Positions 35,964-45,318 of a stretch of 64,000 nt of DNA are shown piece after piece (position 1 is the stretch's first letter; every line of letters starts with the position of its first letter). Source of the stretch: Fodinibius sp050117475. Lineage in GTDB: Bacteria > Bacteroidota > Rhodothermia > Balneolales > Balneolaceae. The notes below the pieces were generated by a model. It saw nothing but the letters and a program-made list of their open reading frames with translations. It did not search any database and had not been told where the DNA came from. The stretch lies in NCBI GenBank assembly GCA_050117475.1, contig JASFMR010000003.1:1-64000 (forward strand), given 5' to 3'. A program made the translations under genes and the position numbers.

Positions 35964-37085
35964 TTACTTCAATTGCAGTGAAAAGGCGGTAAATAAAGTT
36001 TTCTGATTCGATGAAAAATTATTGTCTGAAACCATCAGGAGTAGCCTCCCTCCATCTTTTAACCGGGGACCAAAGACAAGGCCTTCAAAATTATCAACCA
36101 AAATTCCGAAATCATCCATGTTCGCAATCAGTTGTTTTTTAACTGCCTGAACAGGCTGGTCATAATCTTTCAGGTTTGCAAGTCCTTTTATATCTGTTGC
36201 TCCATGCGTAGAAATATAATACAGCGATATCCTATTCCCCTGTCCCTGTACATAATTACGCTCCAAAGAGAAGAGATGGCCCTTATTACCCAGCGTCAGC
36301 ACATCCGATAGGCCGTTTACAGCAAAACCACCGTTGGCTTTTGATGCATAGAAAACGGGAGCCACTTTATATTCATACTGATGGATTATGCTTTCAGATC
36401 CAATATCATACACGATCATGCGGGATGGGCTGCTGTGTATACTATCAGCGGCGGTTCCATCCTGAAAAAGTGCATTTTCTGTTGCTGCATAAAGTTTGTC
36501 TCCGTTGGGGCTAATAGTAAGTCCTTCAAAAGCCAGGTTTTCTCGGATCCCGAATCCTTTTCGATCCTCTTTATTGTCGGCCCAAAAAGCATTCGGAATC
36601 GGGAAGGCTTTAACAAAGGTCCCAGTTTTAGTAAAGGCATCAATAAATGGGGCTATGTTCTTGCCTGGATCACCTTCCGAAGAAACATAGATCAAACTGT
36701 TCGGACCCACCGCTATTCCTTCCGGGTCGATGGTACCTTTTTCATATTTTCGTCCATCTTCTGCTTTCAAAACGTGCACTGATTTCCATCGAATCCCTCC
36801 TTTAGTTAACTCGCCTTGCTCATTTAGTACCAGTTTAAAGGAGTAGAAGCGCGCCGCAGCCAGTTCACCGCGATCATCACTAATCACATAATAAGTCTGT
36901 GTTCCAGGACTATAGCCCAGCCCCGATAATCCACCGATGGGTGTACCCTGAAATGACTCGTTGTAAGGTATTTCCACCTGTCCCAAAAGTTGCAGCTTAA
37001 CCGGTGATTGTTTCTGTTTGGTTGAGGAGCAACCAAACATCAGAAGGTGGGCTAAAAAAACTGACAGAAATGTGATTTTTTTCAT
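35964..37085 (-). CDS. Phytase-like esterase domain lipoprotein
   Basis: A 373-aa lipoprotein with lipobox LMFGC (Cys19). The remainder reads as the esterase-like activity of phytase domain (PF13449): GGLSGLGYSPGTQTYYVISD at the start, IDPEGIAVGPNSLIYVSSEGD, NLAFEGLTISPNGDKLYAATENAL and DNFEGLVFGPRL at the end. These segments fit a beta-propeller with repeated Glu-Gly turns. It is probably periplasmic or outer-membrane attached. Activity on phytate or other phosphoesters is a name inherited from the family, not shown. Its stop lies 7 bp from the end of the gluconolactonase remnant on the other strand. Confidence 0.88.
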   Translation of the reverse strand: MKKITFLSVFLAHLLMFGCSSTKQKQSPVKLQLLGQVEIPYNESFQGTPIGGLSGLGYSPGTQTYYVISDDRGELAAARFYSFKLVLNEQGELTKGGIRWKSVHVLKAEDGRKYEKGTIDPEGIAVGPNSLIYVSSEGDPGKNIAPFIDAFTKTGTFVKAFPIPNAFWADNKEDRKGFGIRENLAFEGLTISPNGDKLYAATENALFQDGTAADSIHSSPSRMIVYDIGSESIIHQYEYKVAPVFYASKANGGFAVNGLSDVLTLGNKGHLFSLERNYVQGQGNRISLYYISTHGATDIKGLANLKDYDQPVQAVKKQLIANMDDFGILVDNFEGLVFGPRLKDGGRLLLMVSDNNFSSNQKTLFTAFSLQLK

Positions 37086-37241
37086 CTATTTGGAATACAA
37101 TGTAGATTAACTTTTAAAATTCTGCAGGATGATATTTACAAATCAGCAGTTTTAAAAATATCAAAAAACTAAAACTACTGTTTATCATGAAAGATATAGC
37201 CACCTGTCTTACTTCTACTTTTTTTGTATCGGTATATTCAA

Positions 37242-37460
37242 TGACATTCCCAAAAAGTACCAAAATTTTACAAGAGGTATAAGTCGTTCAAACCAAATAA
37301 AGCAATAGCTTTGGCAGAAGATCCAAGTGGCGCATATGGATATGGATTTTCTTCACTTTAAGGGGCGAAACACAAGGCGATGGTTCAGTGTCAACTCAAA
37401 AAAATGAAGCGTAAAGTACGATCAGAATGCAAAATATATTTCATTAATGATAAGCAGTAG
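37242..37460 (+). pseudogene. Short decayed ORF resembling a DUF4189-type C-terminus
   Basis: Within a 389-bp gap that has no intact gene, one frame reads KAIALAEDPSGAYGYGFSSL (37299-37358), then TAA at 37359. It continues in the same frame as GAKHKAMVQCQLKKMKRK followed by SECKIYFINDKQ and a stop at 37458. The pattern AIA..P.TGAYGYGYS..., Ala-rich helix, Cys, then CKIY.. resembles DUF4189-like small exported proteins. The in-frame stop and the lack of a start and signal peptide suggest decay. The left boundary is approximate. The family assignment is tentative. Confidence 0.4.
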
Positions 37461-37474
37461 TTAAATGATCATTT

Positions 37475-38341
37475 TTAAAATAAATCCATCTGCTTATTTT
37501 GCCTTTCCTTAGGCCATGCTGGCATGGGATCCATGTTGATCAATTCGGAAAGCAGTTTGTGAAATTTCCGGGCAATAGCGGGTTGACTCACCTTATCCGG
37601 CGAATGGGGAAAAAAATAAGGATGGAGCCCTTCTTTTATCCAGTCGGCAACAACTATGGCCCATTCTTTTAAATAAGGTTCATTTGCCACCGGGTCATTA
37701 GATCCCACAAATCGAACTACGGGACGAGATGAGGTATTATCAAAGCGAACGGGGACTTTCGGCTTCTTCTTTTTAGCCTCTAACACCGACGGCTCGCTGG
37801 ATTTCATAGAATGAAGTTTCCGGGTATCAAAAATCACCTTGTCAATTTTATAGGTTTTCAACAGCCGGTTGAGGCGATGCTCCTGTCGCCCGTGATCAAA
37901 GAAAGCCGGGTGGCGCACTTCTATGGCATAACTGTATGAACCCGGCAATAGATTTACCAATGTTTCCAGCCGTTCAAACTCGGCCGGTGAAAATTTTGGA
38001 GGTAATTGTATAAAAAAAGGTCCCAAACGATCTGCTATGGGATCAAATGACTCAAGAAAATTATTAACTTCGTTTTCTACTCCATTGAGCATTTTATAAT
38101 GAGTAATAGACCGATGAAATTTAAAACAGAATTTAAACCCTTTTGGGGTAGCAGCTGCCCACTCTTTGACCCTTTGCTTACCGGGAATGCTGTAAAAAGA
38201 GGTATTTCCCTCAACCGTGTTAAAAACGGAAGCGTACTGTGATAAAAAGTCCCCGGGTTTGGCTTCATCAGTAAAGAAATTCCCCACCCACTCTTTGAGG
38301 CTCCACACGGTACAGCCGATATGATATTTAGTAATAGCCAT
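37475..38341 (-). CDS. DUF72 domain-containing protein
   Basis: A 288-aa TIM-barrel-like protein of the DUF72/YecE family (PF01904). Marks include IGCTVWSLKEWVGNFF at the N-terminus, FNTVEGNTSFYSIP, KGFKFCFKFHRSITH, LGPFFIQLPPKFSP and YAIEVRHPAFF. Members lack a proven activity. It is cytosolic with no signal peptide and of normal length. It is transcribed towards the DUF4189-like remnant and follows the fatty-acid hydroxylase gene on the same strand, with an 86-bp gap. Confidence 0.92.
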   Translation of the reverse strand: MAITKYHIGCTVWSLKEWVGNFFTDEAKPGDFLSQYASVFNTVEGNTSFYSIPGKQRVKEWAAATPKGFKFCFKFHRSITHYKMLNGVENEVNNFLESFDPIADRLGPFFIQLPPKFSPAEFERLETLVNLLPGSYSYAIEVRHPAFFDHGRQEHRLNRLLKTYKIDKVIFDTRKLHSMKSSEPSVLEAKKKKPKVPVRFDNTSSRPVVRFVGSNDPVANEPYLKEWAIVVADWIKEGLHPYFFPHSPDKVSQPAIARKFHKLLSELINMDPMPAWPKERQNKQMDLF

Positions 38342-38427
38342 TGGGCTATGAAATACTTTTAGTTACCGGAAATATATTCCAAAAATACCTAAAAGTAACA
38401 TTTCCATGCCAATGGCCGTTCTTTCTG

Positions 38428-39048
38428 TCAACCTTTGGGTGGCATTGTTCCAAAAACGTGATCCCAAAGGGTTGTTGAAACGCCAAACGCTTTTTCCGGA
38501 TATTTATAGTGATGCAGAGCGTGATGGCGGTATTGAGACTGTAAAAAGGAAGGGACATTGGGCTTATGCACTCGAATGTGTACATAAGTATAACATAGAT
38601 ACCCCGTCATAAAACCCGGCATAAAGACATAGACTAAGTTACCTAACAGGATCAAATATCCCAGATAAAGCACTGCCGCAATCAATAGCCCGGGTATCGG
38701 CGGCATAATCAAACGTTCGCGGTCCCGCGGATATTCGTGGTGGATACCATGAATGGTGAATGCAATTTTTTTGGCCAGTTCCGAATTGGGGAAATATTCA
38801 TCCAAATGATTTATATACCGGTGAAAGAAATACTCGAAAAAAGTCCAAAAAAACATAGCTCCCACGAATAAAGCTACGCCGGCAGGCAGCGTTTCAACAA
38901 CGCCATTTACATAGCCATAATAGAGTAGGCCCACTAAAATGGCAATGTACAACGTGGCGGATACCGGAGCCGGCGCTTTCGTCATATACTCCAGAAAAGA
39001 ATTATTAAAGATTCTCCCCTGTCCTTTATTCTTGATCTTTTTTTTCAT
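38428..39048 (-). CDS. Sterol desaturase / fatty acid hydroxylase superfamily membrane protein
   Basis: A 206-aa integral membrane di-iron enzyme. Four hydrophobic segments alternate with histidine clusters: FFHRYINH, HGIHHEYP, YTYVHIRVHKP and YRHHALHHYKYPEKAFG near the C-terminus. The set fits the eight-histidine pattern of fatty acid 2-hydroxylase/sterol desaturase proteins (PF04116), and the last phrase is typical of the fatty acid 2-hydroxylase subgroup. It probably hydroxylates membrane lipids or sphingolipid-like chains using oxygen; the substrate is inferred. It is divergent from the first PadR gene, with 136 bp between the starts. Confidence 0.88.
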   Translation of the reverse strand: MKKKIKNKGQGRIFNNSFLEYMTKAPAPVSATLYIAILVGLLYYGYVNGVVETLPAGVALFVGAMFFWTFFEYFFHRYINHLDEYFPNSELAKKIAFTIHGIHHEYPRDRERLIMPPIPGLLIAAVLYLGYLILLGNLVYVFMPGFMTGYLCYTYVHIRVHKPNVPSFLQSQYRHHALHHYKYPEKAFGVSTTLWDHVFGTMPPKG

Positions 39049-39184
39049 AACTCTCTATGTTTCATTTTGTTAATCGCCTATTAAAAATAATTTTAACATA
39101 ATTTTTTAAAAATGAAAAGATAAGGGTGTAACATCTCGATTTTTTTTACGTATTTGTTTTAAAATTTAGAACAAATAATGAATC

Positions 39185-39523
39185 ATGGACATATTAACAA
39201 GGATGGAAGAGCTGATACTACTCTCAGTATGGAAACTACAGGGCGATGCCTACGGCTTGGAAATCCGTAAATATCTTTCCGATTTACTCGATACCAGCTT
39301 ATCGGTGGGGGCCGTCTATACACCCCTTCGAAGACTCAAAAAACGTGGCTACCTAACCTCATGGGATAGTGAACCAACCGATGAACGAGGCGGACGTTCC
39401 AAGCGCTTTTACAAGCTGTCATCCAAAGGCGTTCAGGCTCTGCAAAATGTCAAAATGGTACAAGAACAGGCGTGGAATAACCTACCGGACCTCGGATTGG
39501 GCTGGAATCCGGCTAAAGGATAA
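39185..39523 (+). CDS. PadR family transcriptional regulator (module A)
   Basis: A 112-aa winged-helix regulator of the short PadR type. The HTH covers residues 5-75, with LSVGAVYTPLRRLKKRGYL carrying the recognition helix and wing entry, then RSKRFYKLSSKG for the wing. There is almost no C-terminal dimerisation domain. It ends 9 bp before the permease start, so it is co-transcribed with it and probably controls the pair. It is closely similar along its whole length to the PadR of module B at 42231. PadR proteins commonly repress efflux or stress operons until a ligand is bound. Confidence 0.93.
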   Translation: MDILTRMEELILLSVWKLQGDAYGLEIRKYLSDLLDTSLSVGAVYTPLRRLKKRGYLTSWDSEPTDERGGRSKRFYKLSSKGVQALQNVKMVQEQAWNNLPDLGLGWNPAKG

Positions 39524-39532
39524 AATAAGATC

Positions 39533-42145
39533 ATGGGTACAAAATCACCGTTTTTAACAAAAATACTTGACGCCATTCTACCGCCGGATCTGCACCATCT
39601 TGTGGGGGACCTGGAAGAGGAGTACCATCAGCACAAAAAAACTGTGGGGCCTGCAAAAGCTCGCCTCATTTTCTGGTCACAGATCATCCGTTCTGCCCCC
39701 TATTTTCTCTTTAAATCCCTAACCTGGAACATTATCATGCTGCTCAACTACTTGAAAGTCACCTGGCGAAATATAAAAAAACACAAAAGTTTTTCATTAA
39801 TTAATATTTTGGGACTGGCCGCTAGTATGTCGGTTTGTCTGCTAATTATCCTCTTCATTGTGGATCAGAAGAGCTATGATCAATTCAATACAAAAGCGAA
39901 TCGTATTTACCGCATCACATCCTATTACAAATCAGCCGGAAATTATAATCCCATTGATTTTGCTACATCCCCTGCTGACCTTGCCGATAAACTAAACAAC
40001 AACTATCCAAATGTTGAGCAGGCAATACATATTCGAGGCGGTTACACTGGAGAAATGAAATATGGGGATGACACTTTTAAAGTGGAAGGGTTATACACAG
40101 AACCGGCATTTTTTGATCTTTTTGATTTTAAGCTTTTGGAAGGAGACTCCAAAACAGCACTTTCTAAACCCGGCAGTATTATATTGTCTCAGAAAACAGC
40201 CCAAAAAATATTTGGCGAAAAAGAGCCGATTGGACAGCTCATCACCGGACTCGGAGACCGAGAATATACCGTAACCGGTATAATTGACAAGAACGTCAAG
40301 ACTCATTTCCATTTTGAAGCCCTGGTTTCCTATTCGACCCTTCTTTCGAACCCCGAAATGCAGGAACGGCTCAATACGTGGACCGAAAACATTTACAACT
40401 CTTACACTTATGTTTTACTCAAAAAAGGGGCCTCAATTCACAGCCTGGAAAAAAAGCTTCCTACCCTGATTTCAAAAAACTACCAAGACCCCAATAACGA
40501 AAGTGTTCTCAAGACATTAAAACCTCAACAGCTCACATCCATCACCCTGGGCTCAGAAAAATCAAACGAGATAGGCATGATTATTCCCGGCATTATCGCA
40601 TGGTTTTTGGTTGGTTTCGGGGCCATTATCATCCTCATTGCCTGTTTCAACTATATCAGTCTAACTGTAGCACGAGCTATTAACCGAAGCAAAGAAGTTG
40701 GTGTCCGAAAAGTAATGGGGGCCTTCCGTTCGAATGTGGTAAAACAGTTTTTAGCGGAATCGGTCGTGATTGCAATACTTGCACTCATCTTTGCTGTCAT
40801 TTTGCTCCGCTGGCTGCTGCCCGAGTTCAATAGCCTGTATGTTATTAATTTTACACAAAACCAGATCGATTTCAGTTTCCTGGGAGATTATTATGTTTAT
40901 TCCATCTTTTTCATATTCAGTGTCTTTATCGGCATCTTAGCCGGACTCTATCCTGCAATTTATCTTTCCTCATTTAATCCGGCAAAAGTATTAAAAGGCA
41001 TCACGACTATTAAAGGGCTTTCCGCGAAGGGATTACGAAAAATGATCGTCGTTATCCAGTTTACCTTTTCACTGGTTTTTATCATTTCCAGCCTGATTCT
41101 TGTCAAACAATTCCGGTTCATGGTTAACACCGATTACGGATTTAATCAGGAACATATCGTAAACATAGCCCTCCAGGACGTACCCTATGATCGCCTGGAA
41201 CAAAAGCTCCGGATTCAAAACAGTGTTGCTTCCGTAGCGGCTTCTTCCAAAATACCCGCATTGGGATCGATTTCGGGCGTTTGGATGAAGACCGATTCGA
41301 TAGCCAAAAAGATTAAGGGTAATTATATAGGCGTTGATGAGCATTATATTCAGACTATGGGTTTGGATCTATTGGCCGGGCGTAATTTTAATCCTCAAAT
41401 ATCAACTGATTCTACCCAATCGGTTATCCTGAGTACCGCTTCTGTTGATAAACTTGGACTCAAAAGCCCGCAAGAGGCTTTGAATAAAACGGTGCGTATC
41501 GAGAACAAAGCCTATCATATTATTGGAGTTATCCAAAACTTCATTTCAGCAGCTCCCTTCCAGACCGGTGATCCCATTATATTGCGATACAATCCGAATG
41601 ATTTTATTTATGCTGTCGTAAAAACAAAACCCGGGGAAACCGGCGACTTTATCAACACTCTAAAAACGCAATGGGCAAATATTGGTAGCGTACATTCCCT
41701 GCAATACAAGATCTTTGATCAACAACTTAAAGAAAGCCCCTTCATTGTTGTATTTGAGGATTTCCTAAAAGTTTTTGGGCTTATATCGGTATTTGCCGTT
41801 TTCATCTCATGCCTTGGATTACTGGGAATGGCTATGTTCTCGGCAGAAAACCGCGTTAAGGAAATTGGGATACGCAAAGTGCTGGGAGCCACCGTCAGCG
41901 ACATCACATTAATGCTGTCAAAAGAATATTTAATCCTGGTAGGCATTGCCGTAGCTATAGGCACGCCCCTTGCCTGGTTTATCAACAATCTCTGGATGCA
42001 ACACATTAGCAATAAACCGGATATCGGACCGGCTATTTTTACCGTCGGTATCCTGGGAACGGCAACCTTGGCCTTACTGACTATAGGATCCCAGGCCGTA
42101 CGGGCGGCGCGGGCAAAATCGATTGATAATTTGAAAAGTGAATGA
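39533..42145 (+). CDS. ABC permease with permease prefix domain 2 (module A)
   Basis: An 870-aa FtsX/MacB-type permease. About 75 N-terminal residues precede the first FtsX helix and contain PPDLHHLVGDLEEEY, the signature of permease prefix domain 2, found on permeases encoded beside PadR genes. TM1 is at about 85-110, a periplasmic core at about 115-340, an FtsX block from about 348 with EVGVRKVMG (near 386), a second core at about 520-740 and a last FtsX block with KEIGIRKVLGATV (near 777). No ATPase is adjacent. It pairs with the PadR gene 9 bp upstream and is a paralogue of the module B permease. Confidence 0.93.
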   Translation: MGTKSPFLTKILDAILPPDLHHLVGDLEEEYHQHKKTVGPAKARLIFWSQIIRSAPYFLFKSLTWNIIMLLNYLKVTWRNIKKHKSFSLINILGLAASMSVCLLIILFIVDQKSYDQFNTKANRIYRITSYYKSAGNYNPIDFATSPADLADKLNNNYPNVEQAIHIRGGYTGEMKYGDDTFKVEGLYTEPAFFDLFDFKLLEGDSKTALSKPGSIILSQKTAQKIFGEKEPIGQLITGLGDREYTVTGIIDKNVKTHFHFEALVSYSTLLSNPEMQERLNTWTENIYNSYTYVLLKKGASIHSLEKKLPTLISKNYQDPNNESVLKTLKPQQLTSITLGSEKSNEIGMIIPGIIAWFLVGFGAIIILIACFNYISLTVARAINRSKEVGVRKVMGAFRSNVVKQFLAESVVIAILALIFAVILLRWLLPEFNSLYVINFTQNQIDFSFLGDYYVYSIFFIFSVFIGILAGLYPAIYLSSFNPAKVLKGITTIKGLSAKGLRKMIVVIQFTFSLVFIISSLILVKQFRFMVNTDYGFNQEHIVNIALQDVPYDRLEQKLRIQNSVASVAASSKIPALGSISGVWMKTDSIAKKIKGNYIGVDEHYIQTMGLDLLAGRNFNPQISTDSTQSVILSTASVDKLGLKSPQEALNKTVRIENKAYHIIGVIQNFISAAPFQTGDPIILRYNPNDFIYAVVKTKPGETGDFINTLKTQWANIGSVHSLQYKIFDQQLKESPFIVVFEDFLKVFGLISVFAVFISCLGLLGMAMFSAENRVKEIGIRKVLGATVSDITLMLSKEYLILVGIAVAIGTPLAWFINNLWMQHISNKPDIGPAIFTVGILGTATLALLTIGSQAVRAARAKSIDNLKSE

Positions 42146-42230
42146 TAGCTCACCCGCTCCTGACGTGATATTTTTGAAACCTTAGCTGAGCCTTTGGTAT
42201 TTCTTCTATAATTTAAAATAAATACCTACG

Positions 42231-42572
42231 ATGGAATTGTTAACACGGATGGAAGAACTCATCTTATTGAGCGTTTGGAAACTGCAAAAGGAAGCCTACG
42301 GGCTGGAGGTCCGCCAGCACCTCTCTGATTTGCTTCAACAGGATCTTTCGGTCGGGGCCGTTTACGTTCCCCTGAGACGGCTCAAAAAACGGGGCTACCT
42401 CTCTTCCTGGGACAGTGAGCCTACCGAAGAACGGGCCGGGCGCTCCAAACGCTTTTACAAATTGAACTCCAAAGGGATAAATGCCTTGCAGCACGTCAAA
42501 ACCGTGGAAGAACAATCTTGGAGCGGCCTGCCCAATGTGGGTTTGGGTTGGGTTCCCGCAAATGGTCAATAG
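42231..42572 (+). CDS. PadR family transcriptional regulator (module B)
   Basis: A 113-aa short PadR protein, nearly collinear with that of module A. Both contain TRMEELILLSVWKLQ, LSVGAVY.PLRRLKKRGYL and RSKRFYKL. Differences concentrate in the second helix and the C-terminal tail. The HTH covers residues 5-75. The stop is 3 bp before the permease ATG, tighter than in module A, so translational coupling is likely. It starts 85 bp after the module A permease stop, so read-through from module A is possible. Confidence 0.93.
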   Translation: MELLTRMEELILLSVWKLQKEAYGLEVRQHLSDLLQQDLSVGAVYVPLRRLKKRGYLSSWDSEPTEERAGRSKRFYKLNSKGINALQHVKTVEEQSWSGLPNVGLGWVPANGQ

Positions 42573-42575
42573 ACA

Positions 42576-45191
42576 ATGAACACTGAACACTCTCCTTTTA
42601 TAACCCAGCTTCTCGACTTACTGTTGCCCCCGGACTTGCATCACCTGGTGGGCGACCTGGAAGAGGAGTATCACCAAAACAGGGAATCAACGGGCCCCAC
42701 AAAAGCCCGGCTGTATCTCTGGGGACAGGTACTACGTTCACTCCCTTATCTGCTGGCTCAAACCTTAATATGGAATACCGTTATGCTTATCAACTATCTG
42801 AAAGTCACCTGGCGCAACATCCGAAAACACAAAAGCTTTTCGCTGATAAATATATTGGGACTGGCGGCCAGCATGTCAATTTGTTTGCTCATCATTGTAT
42901 TTGTGATCGATCAGTTTAATTATGATCAGTTTCCCTCCAAGAAAGATCAAATCGTGCGGGTAATTACCGATTTTAAATCAACCTACAATGACAAAAGTAC
43001 CCTGTATGCAACGTCACCGGCTGAGTTGGGCAGCATTTTGGAGACGGAGTATCCGGAAGTAGAAAAAGCACTGGATGTGAGGGGAAATTTCAATGGTGAG
43101 TTCAAATATGAAAATAAGGTTATTCCCTTGGAAGGCATGTATGCAGGTAATGATTTTTTACCGACGCTTGGGTTTAAGTTGATAAAAGGAGATCCCAAGA
43201 CCGCATTAAAGGAACCGGGAAGTATTTTGCTATCACCCGAGAGCGCAGAAAAATTGTTCCCGGATGAAGAACCCATAGGCAAAGTGATAACCGACCTTGG
43301 GGATCGCAATTACACCGTAACCGGAATTATTGATAATGATGTACAGACACATTTTAGATTTGAGATGGTGGCTTCTTATGCAACACTCACATCAAACACC
43401 AAAGAGAAATCTCGTCTGGATGATTGGAAGAACAGTATTTTTAATTCCTACACCTACCTTTTGATGAAAAAAGGGGTGGATCTTGAGGCGTTTGAAACCA
43501 AGATTCAACCAGTTATACAAAGCCATTTCTACGATAATACGCAAGAAAACGTAATTCATTCTTTTAAAATTCAGCCTCTAACCGATATAAATATGGGGCC
43601 TGCACTTTCCAATGAAATCGGGATGGTAATGCCCGGTTTCATTGTATGGTTTTTGATCGGTTTTGCCCTCATTATCATTCTCATCGCTTCGTTTAACTAT
43701 GTAAGTCTGACCATAGCCCGTTCGTTAAACCGGGGTAAAGAAGTGGGGGTGAGGAAGGTACTGGGCGCAAACAAATCCAGTGTTGTCAAACAGTTTTTGT
43801 TTGAAGCAATTGTGATGGCTTTACTTGCCCTGCTCTTTTCAGGCTTTTTATTGAAGTGGCTTTTGCCCGAATTTAACAGCCTGTTCTTTATCAGCTTTAC
43901 AAATAATCAGGTTGATCCTTCCCTCCTGACTGCCCCGAACGTGATTATCACATTCATCCTTTTCAGCCTGGTTATCGGATTATGTGCGGGGTTTTATCCG
44001 GCGATGTACCTGTCGGGTTTTAGTCCATCACAAGTTTTGAAAGGTACGTTCAACACAACCCGAATCTCAGGTCAAACACTCAAAAAAATTCTCACAGTCG
44101 CCCAGTTTACCTTTTCCATTGTATTCATCATAACCTCCATTATTCTAACCCGCCAGTTTGAGTATATGGTGCATACAGATTATGGGTTCAACCGTGAAAA
44201 TATAGTAAATGTAACCTTACAGGATATTTCATTTAATCGTCTTGCATATGAATTGAAAGACAGTCCCAATATTGAATCGATATCGACTTCTTCCAAAATA
44301 CCTGCCATGAATTCCACAGATGGTGTTTGGTTGGATTCCGACCTAATTGATAAGCGGATTAATGCACATTCCTTCCGGGTAGATGAAAATTACATACAAA
44401 CAATGGGTCTCAACCTGATAGCCGGCAGGAATTTCAATCCGGAAATGAGTACGGATACATCCAAAGCACTAATCATCAGCGATACAGCCGTGGAACAGCT
44501 GGGTTATTTGAATAATGCAGACGCTTTGAACCGGCAAATAAAACTTGGTAAAAAAGAATATACAATTGTTGGTGTGATCGAAAATTTTATATCTGCCGAC
44601 CCTTTGCAAAGAGGCGACCCCATTGTTCTCCTCTTTCAACCCCAAAAAACGTATTACGCGGTAGTAAAAACGAAGGCGGGAAAAACGAATGAATTCATTT
44701 CGGAACTAAAAAAATCATGGCTTTCTTTCAATAGCATATATTCCCTCAAATACAAAGTTTTTGATGATCAGCTTAAGGAAAATCCCATGCTAATTGTATT
44801 CACTGACTTCATCAAAATACTTTCGCTTTTGGCTGGATTTTCCATCCTCATATCTTGCCTGGGACTCTTGGGCATGGCCATGTTCTCTGCCGAAAACCGG
44901 GTGAAGGAAATCGGTATTCGTAAAGTGCTGGGCGCTTCGATTAGTGATATCGTACTGCTGCTGTCGAAAGAATACCTGGTGCTCATTGGCATCGCAGTGG
45001 CCATTGGCACGCCCCTGGCATGGTTTATTAATAACCTATGGATGCAAAACGTGACCAATCAAGCAGACATTGGCCCGCTTGTCTTTTTGTTCGGGATTCT
45101 GGGAACCGCTGCCTTGGCATTACTTACGATTGGATCTCAAGCCATACGCGCCGCGCAGGCCAAGTCGATTGATAATCTAAAAAGTGAGTAA
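42576..45191 (+). CDS. ABC permease with permease prefix domain 2 (module B)
   Basis: An 871-aa permease collinear with the module A protein. The prefix PPDLHHLVGDLEEEY lies in the first 40 residues. The first FtsX block has KEVGVRKVLGAN and the last has KEIGIRKVLGASI, ending in the same SIDNLKSE tail as module A. The periplasmic core domains differ more than the membrane blocks, which suggests divergent ligand or partner recognition after duplication. The ATG sits in an AATGAACACTGAACAC context immediately after the PadR stop. The ATPase partner is not in the window. Confidence 0.93.
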   Translation: MNTEHSPFITQLLDLLLPPDLHHLVGDLEEEYHQNRESTGPTKARLYLWGQVLRSLPYLLAQTLIWNTVMLINYLKVTWRNIRKHKSFSLINILGLAASMSICLLIIVFVIDQFNYDQFPSKKDQIVRVITDFKSTYNDKSTLYATSPAELGSILETEYPEVEKALDVRGNFNGEFKYENKVIPLEGMYAGNDFLPTLGFKLIKGDPKTALKEPGSILLSPESAEKLFPDEEPIGKVITDLGDRNYTVTGIIDNDVQTHFRFEMVASYATLTSNTKEKSRLDDWKNSIFNSYTYLLMKKGVDLEAFETKIQPVIQSHFYDNTQENVIHSFKIQPLTDINMGPALSNEIGMVMPGFIVWFLIGFALIIILIASFNYVSLTIARSLNRGKEVGVRKVLGANKSSVVKQFLFEAIVMALLALLFSGFLLKWLLPEFNSLFFISFTNNQVDPSLLTAPNVIITFILFSLVIGLCAGFYPAMYLSGFSPSQVLKGTFNTTRISGQTLKKILTVAQFTFSIVFIITSIILTRQFEYMVHTDYGFNRENIVNVTLQDISFNRLAYELKDSPNIESISTSSKIPAMNSTDGVWLDSDLIDKRINAHSFRVDENYIQTMGLNLIAGRNFNPEMSTDTSKALIISDTAVEQLGYLNNADALNRQIKLGKKEYTIVGVIENFISADPLQRGDPIVLLFQPQKTYYAVVKTKAGKTNEFISELKKSWLSFNSIYSLKYKVFDDQLKENPMLIVFTDFIKILSLLAGFSILISCLGLLGMAMFSAENRVKEIGIRKVLGASISDIVLLLSKEYLVLIGIAVAIGTPLAWFINNLWMQNVTNQADIGPLVFLFGILGTAALALLTIGSQAIRAAQAKSIDNLKSE

Positions 45192-45318
45192 ATGGCAGGT
45201 GAGAAGCGGGAAACAAGAAGATTAGAAAGGTACTACCTTCCTATATAATTCAAACCTACTTCTTGCCTCTAAATTCTTACTTTTGCCATTTTCCATTTCA
45301 CTTTTCACATCTGCCGTC

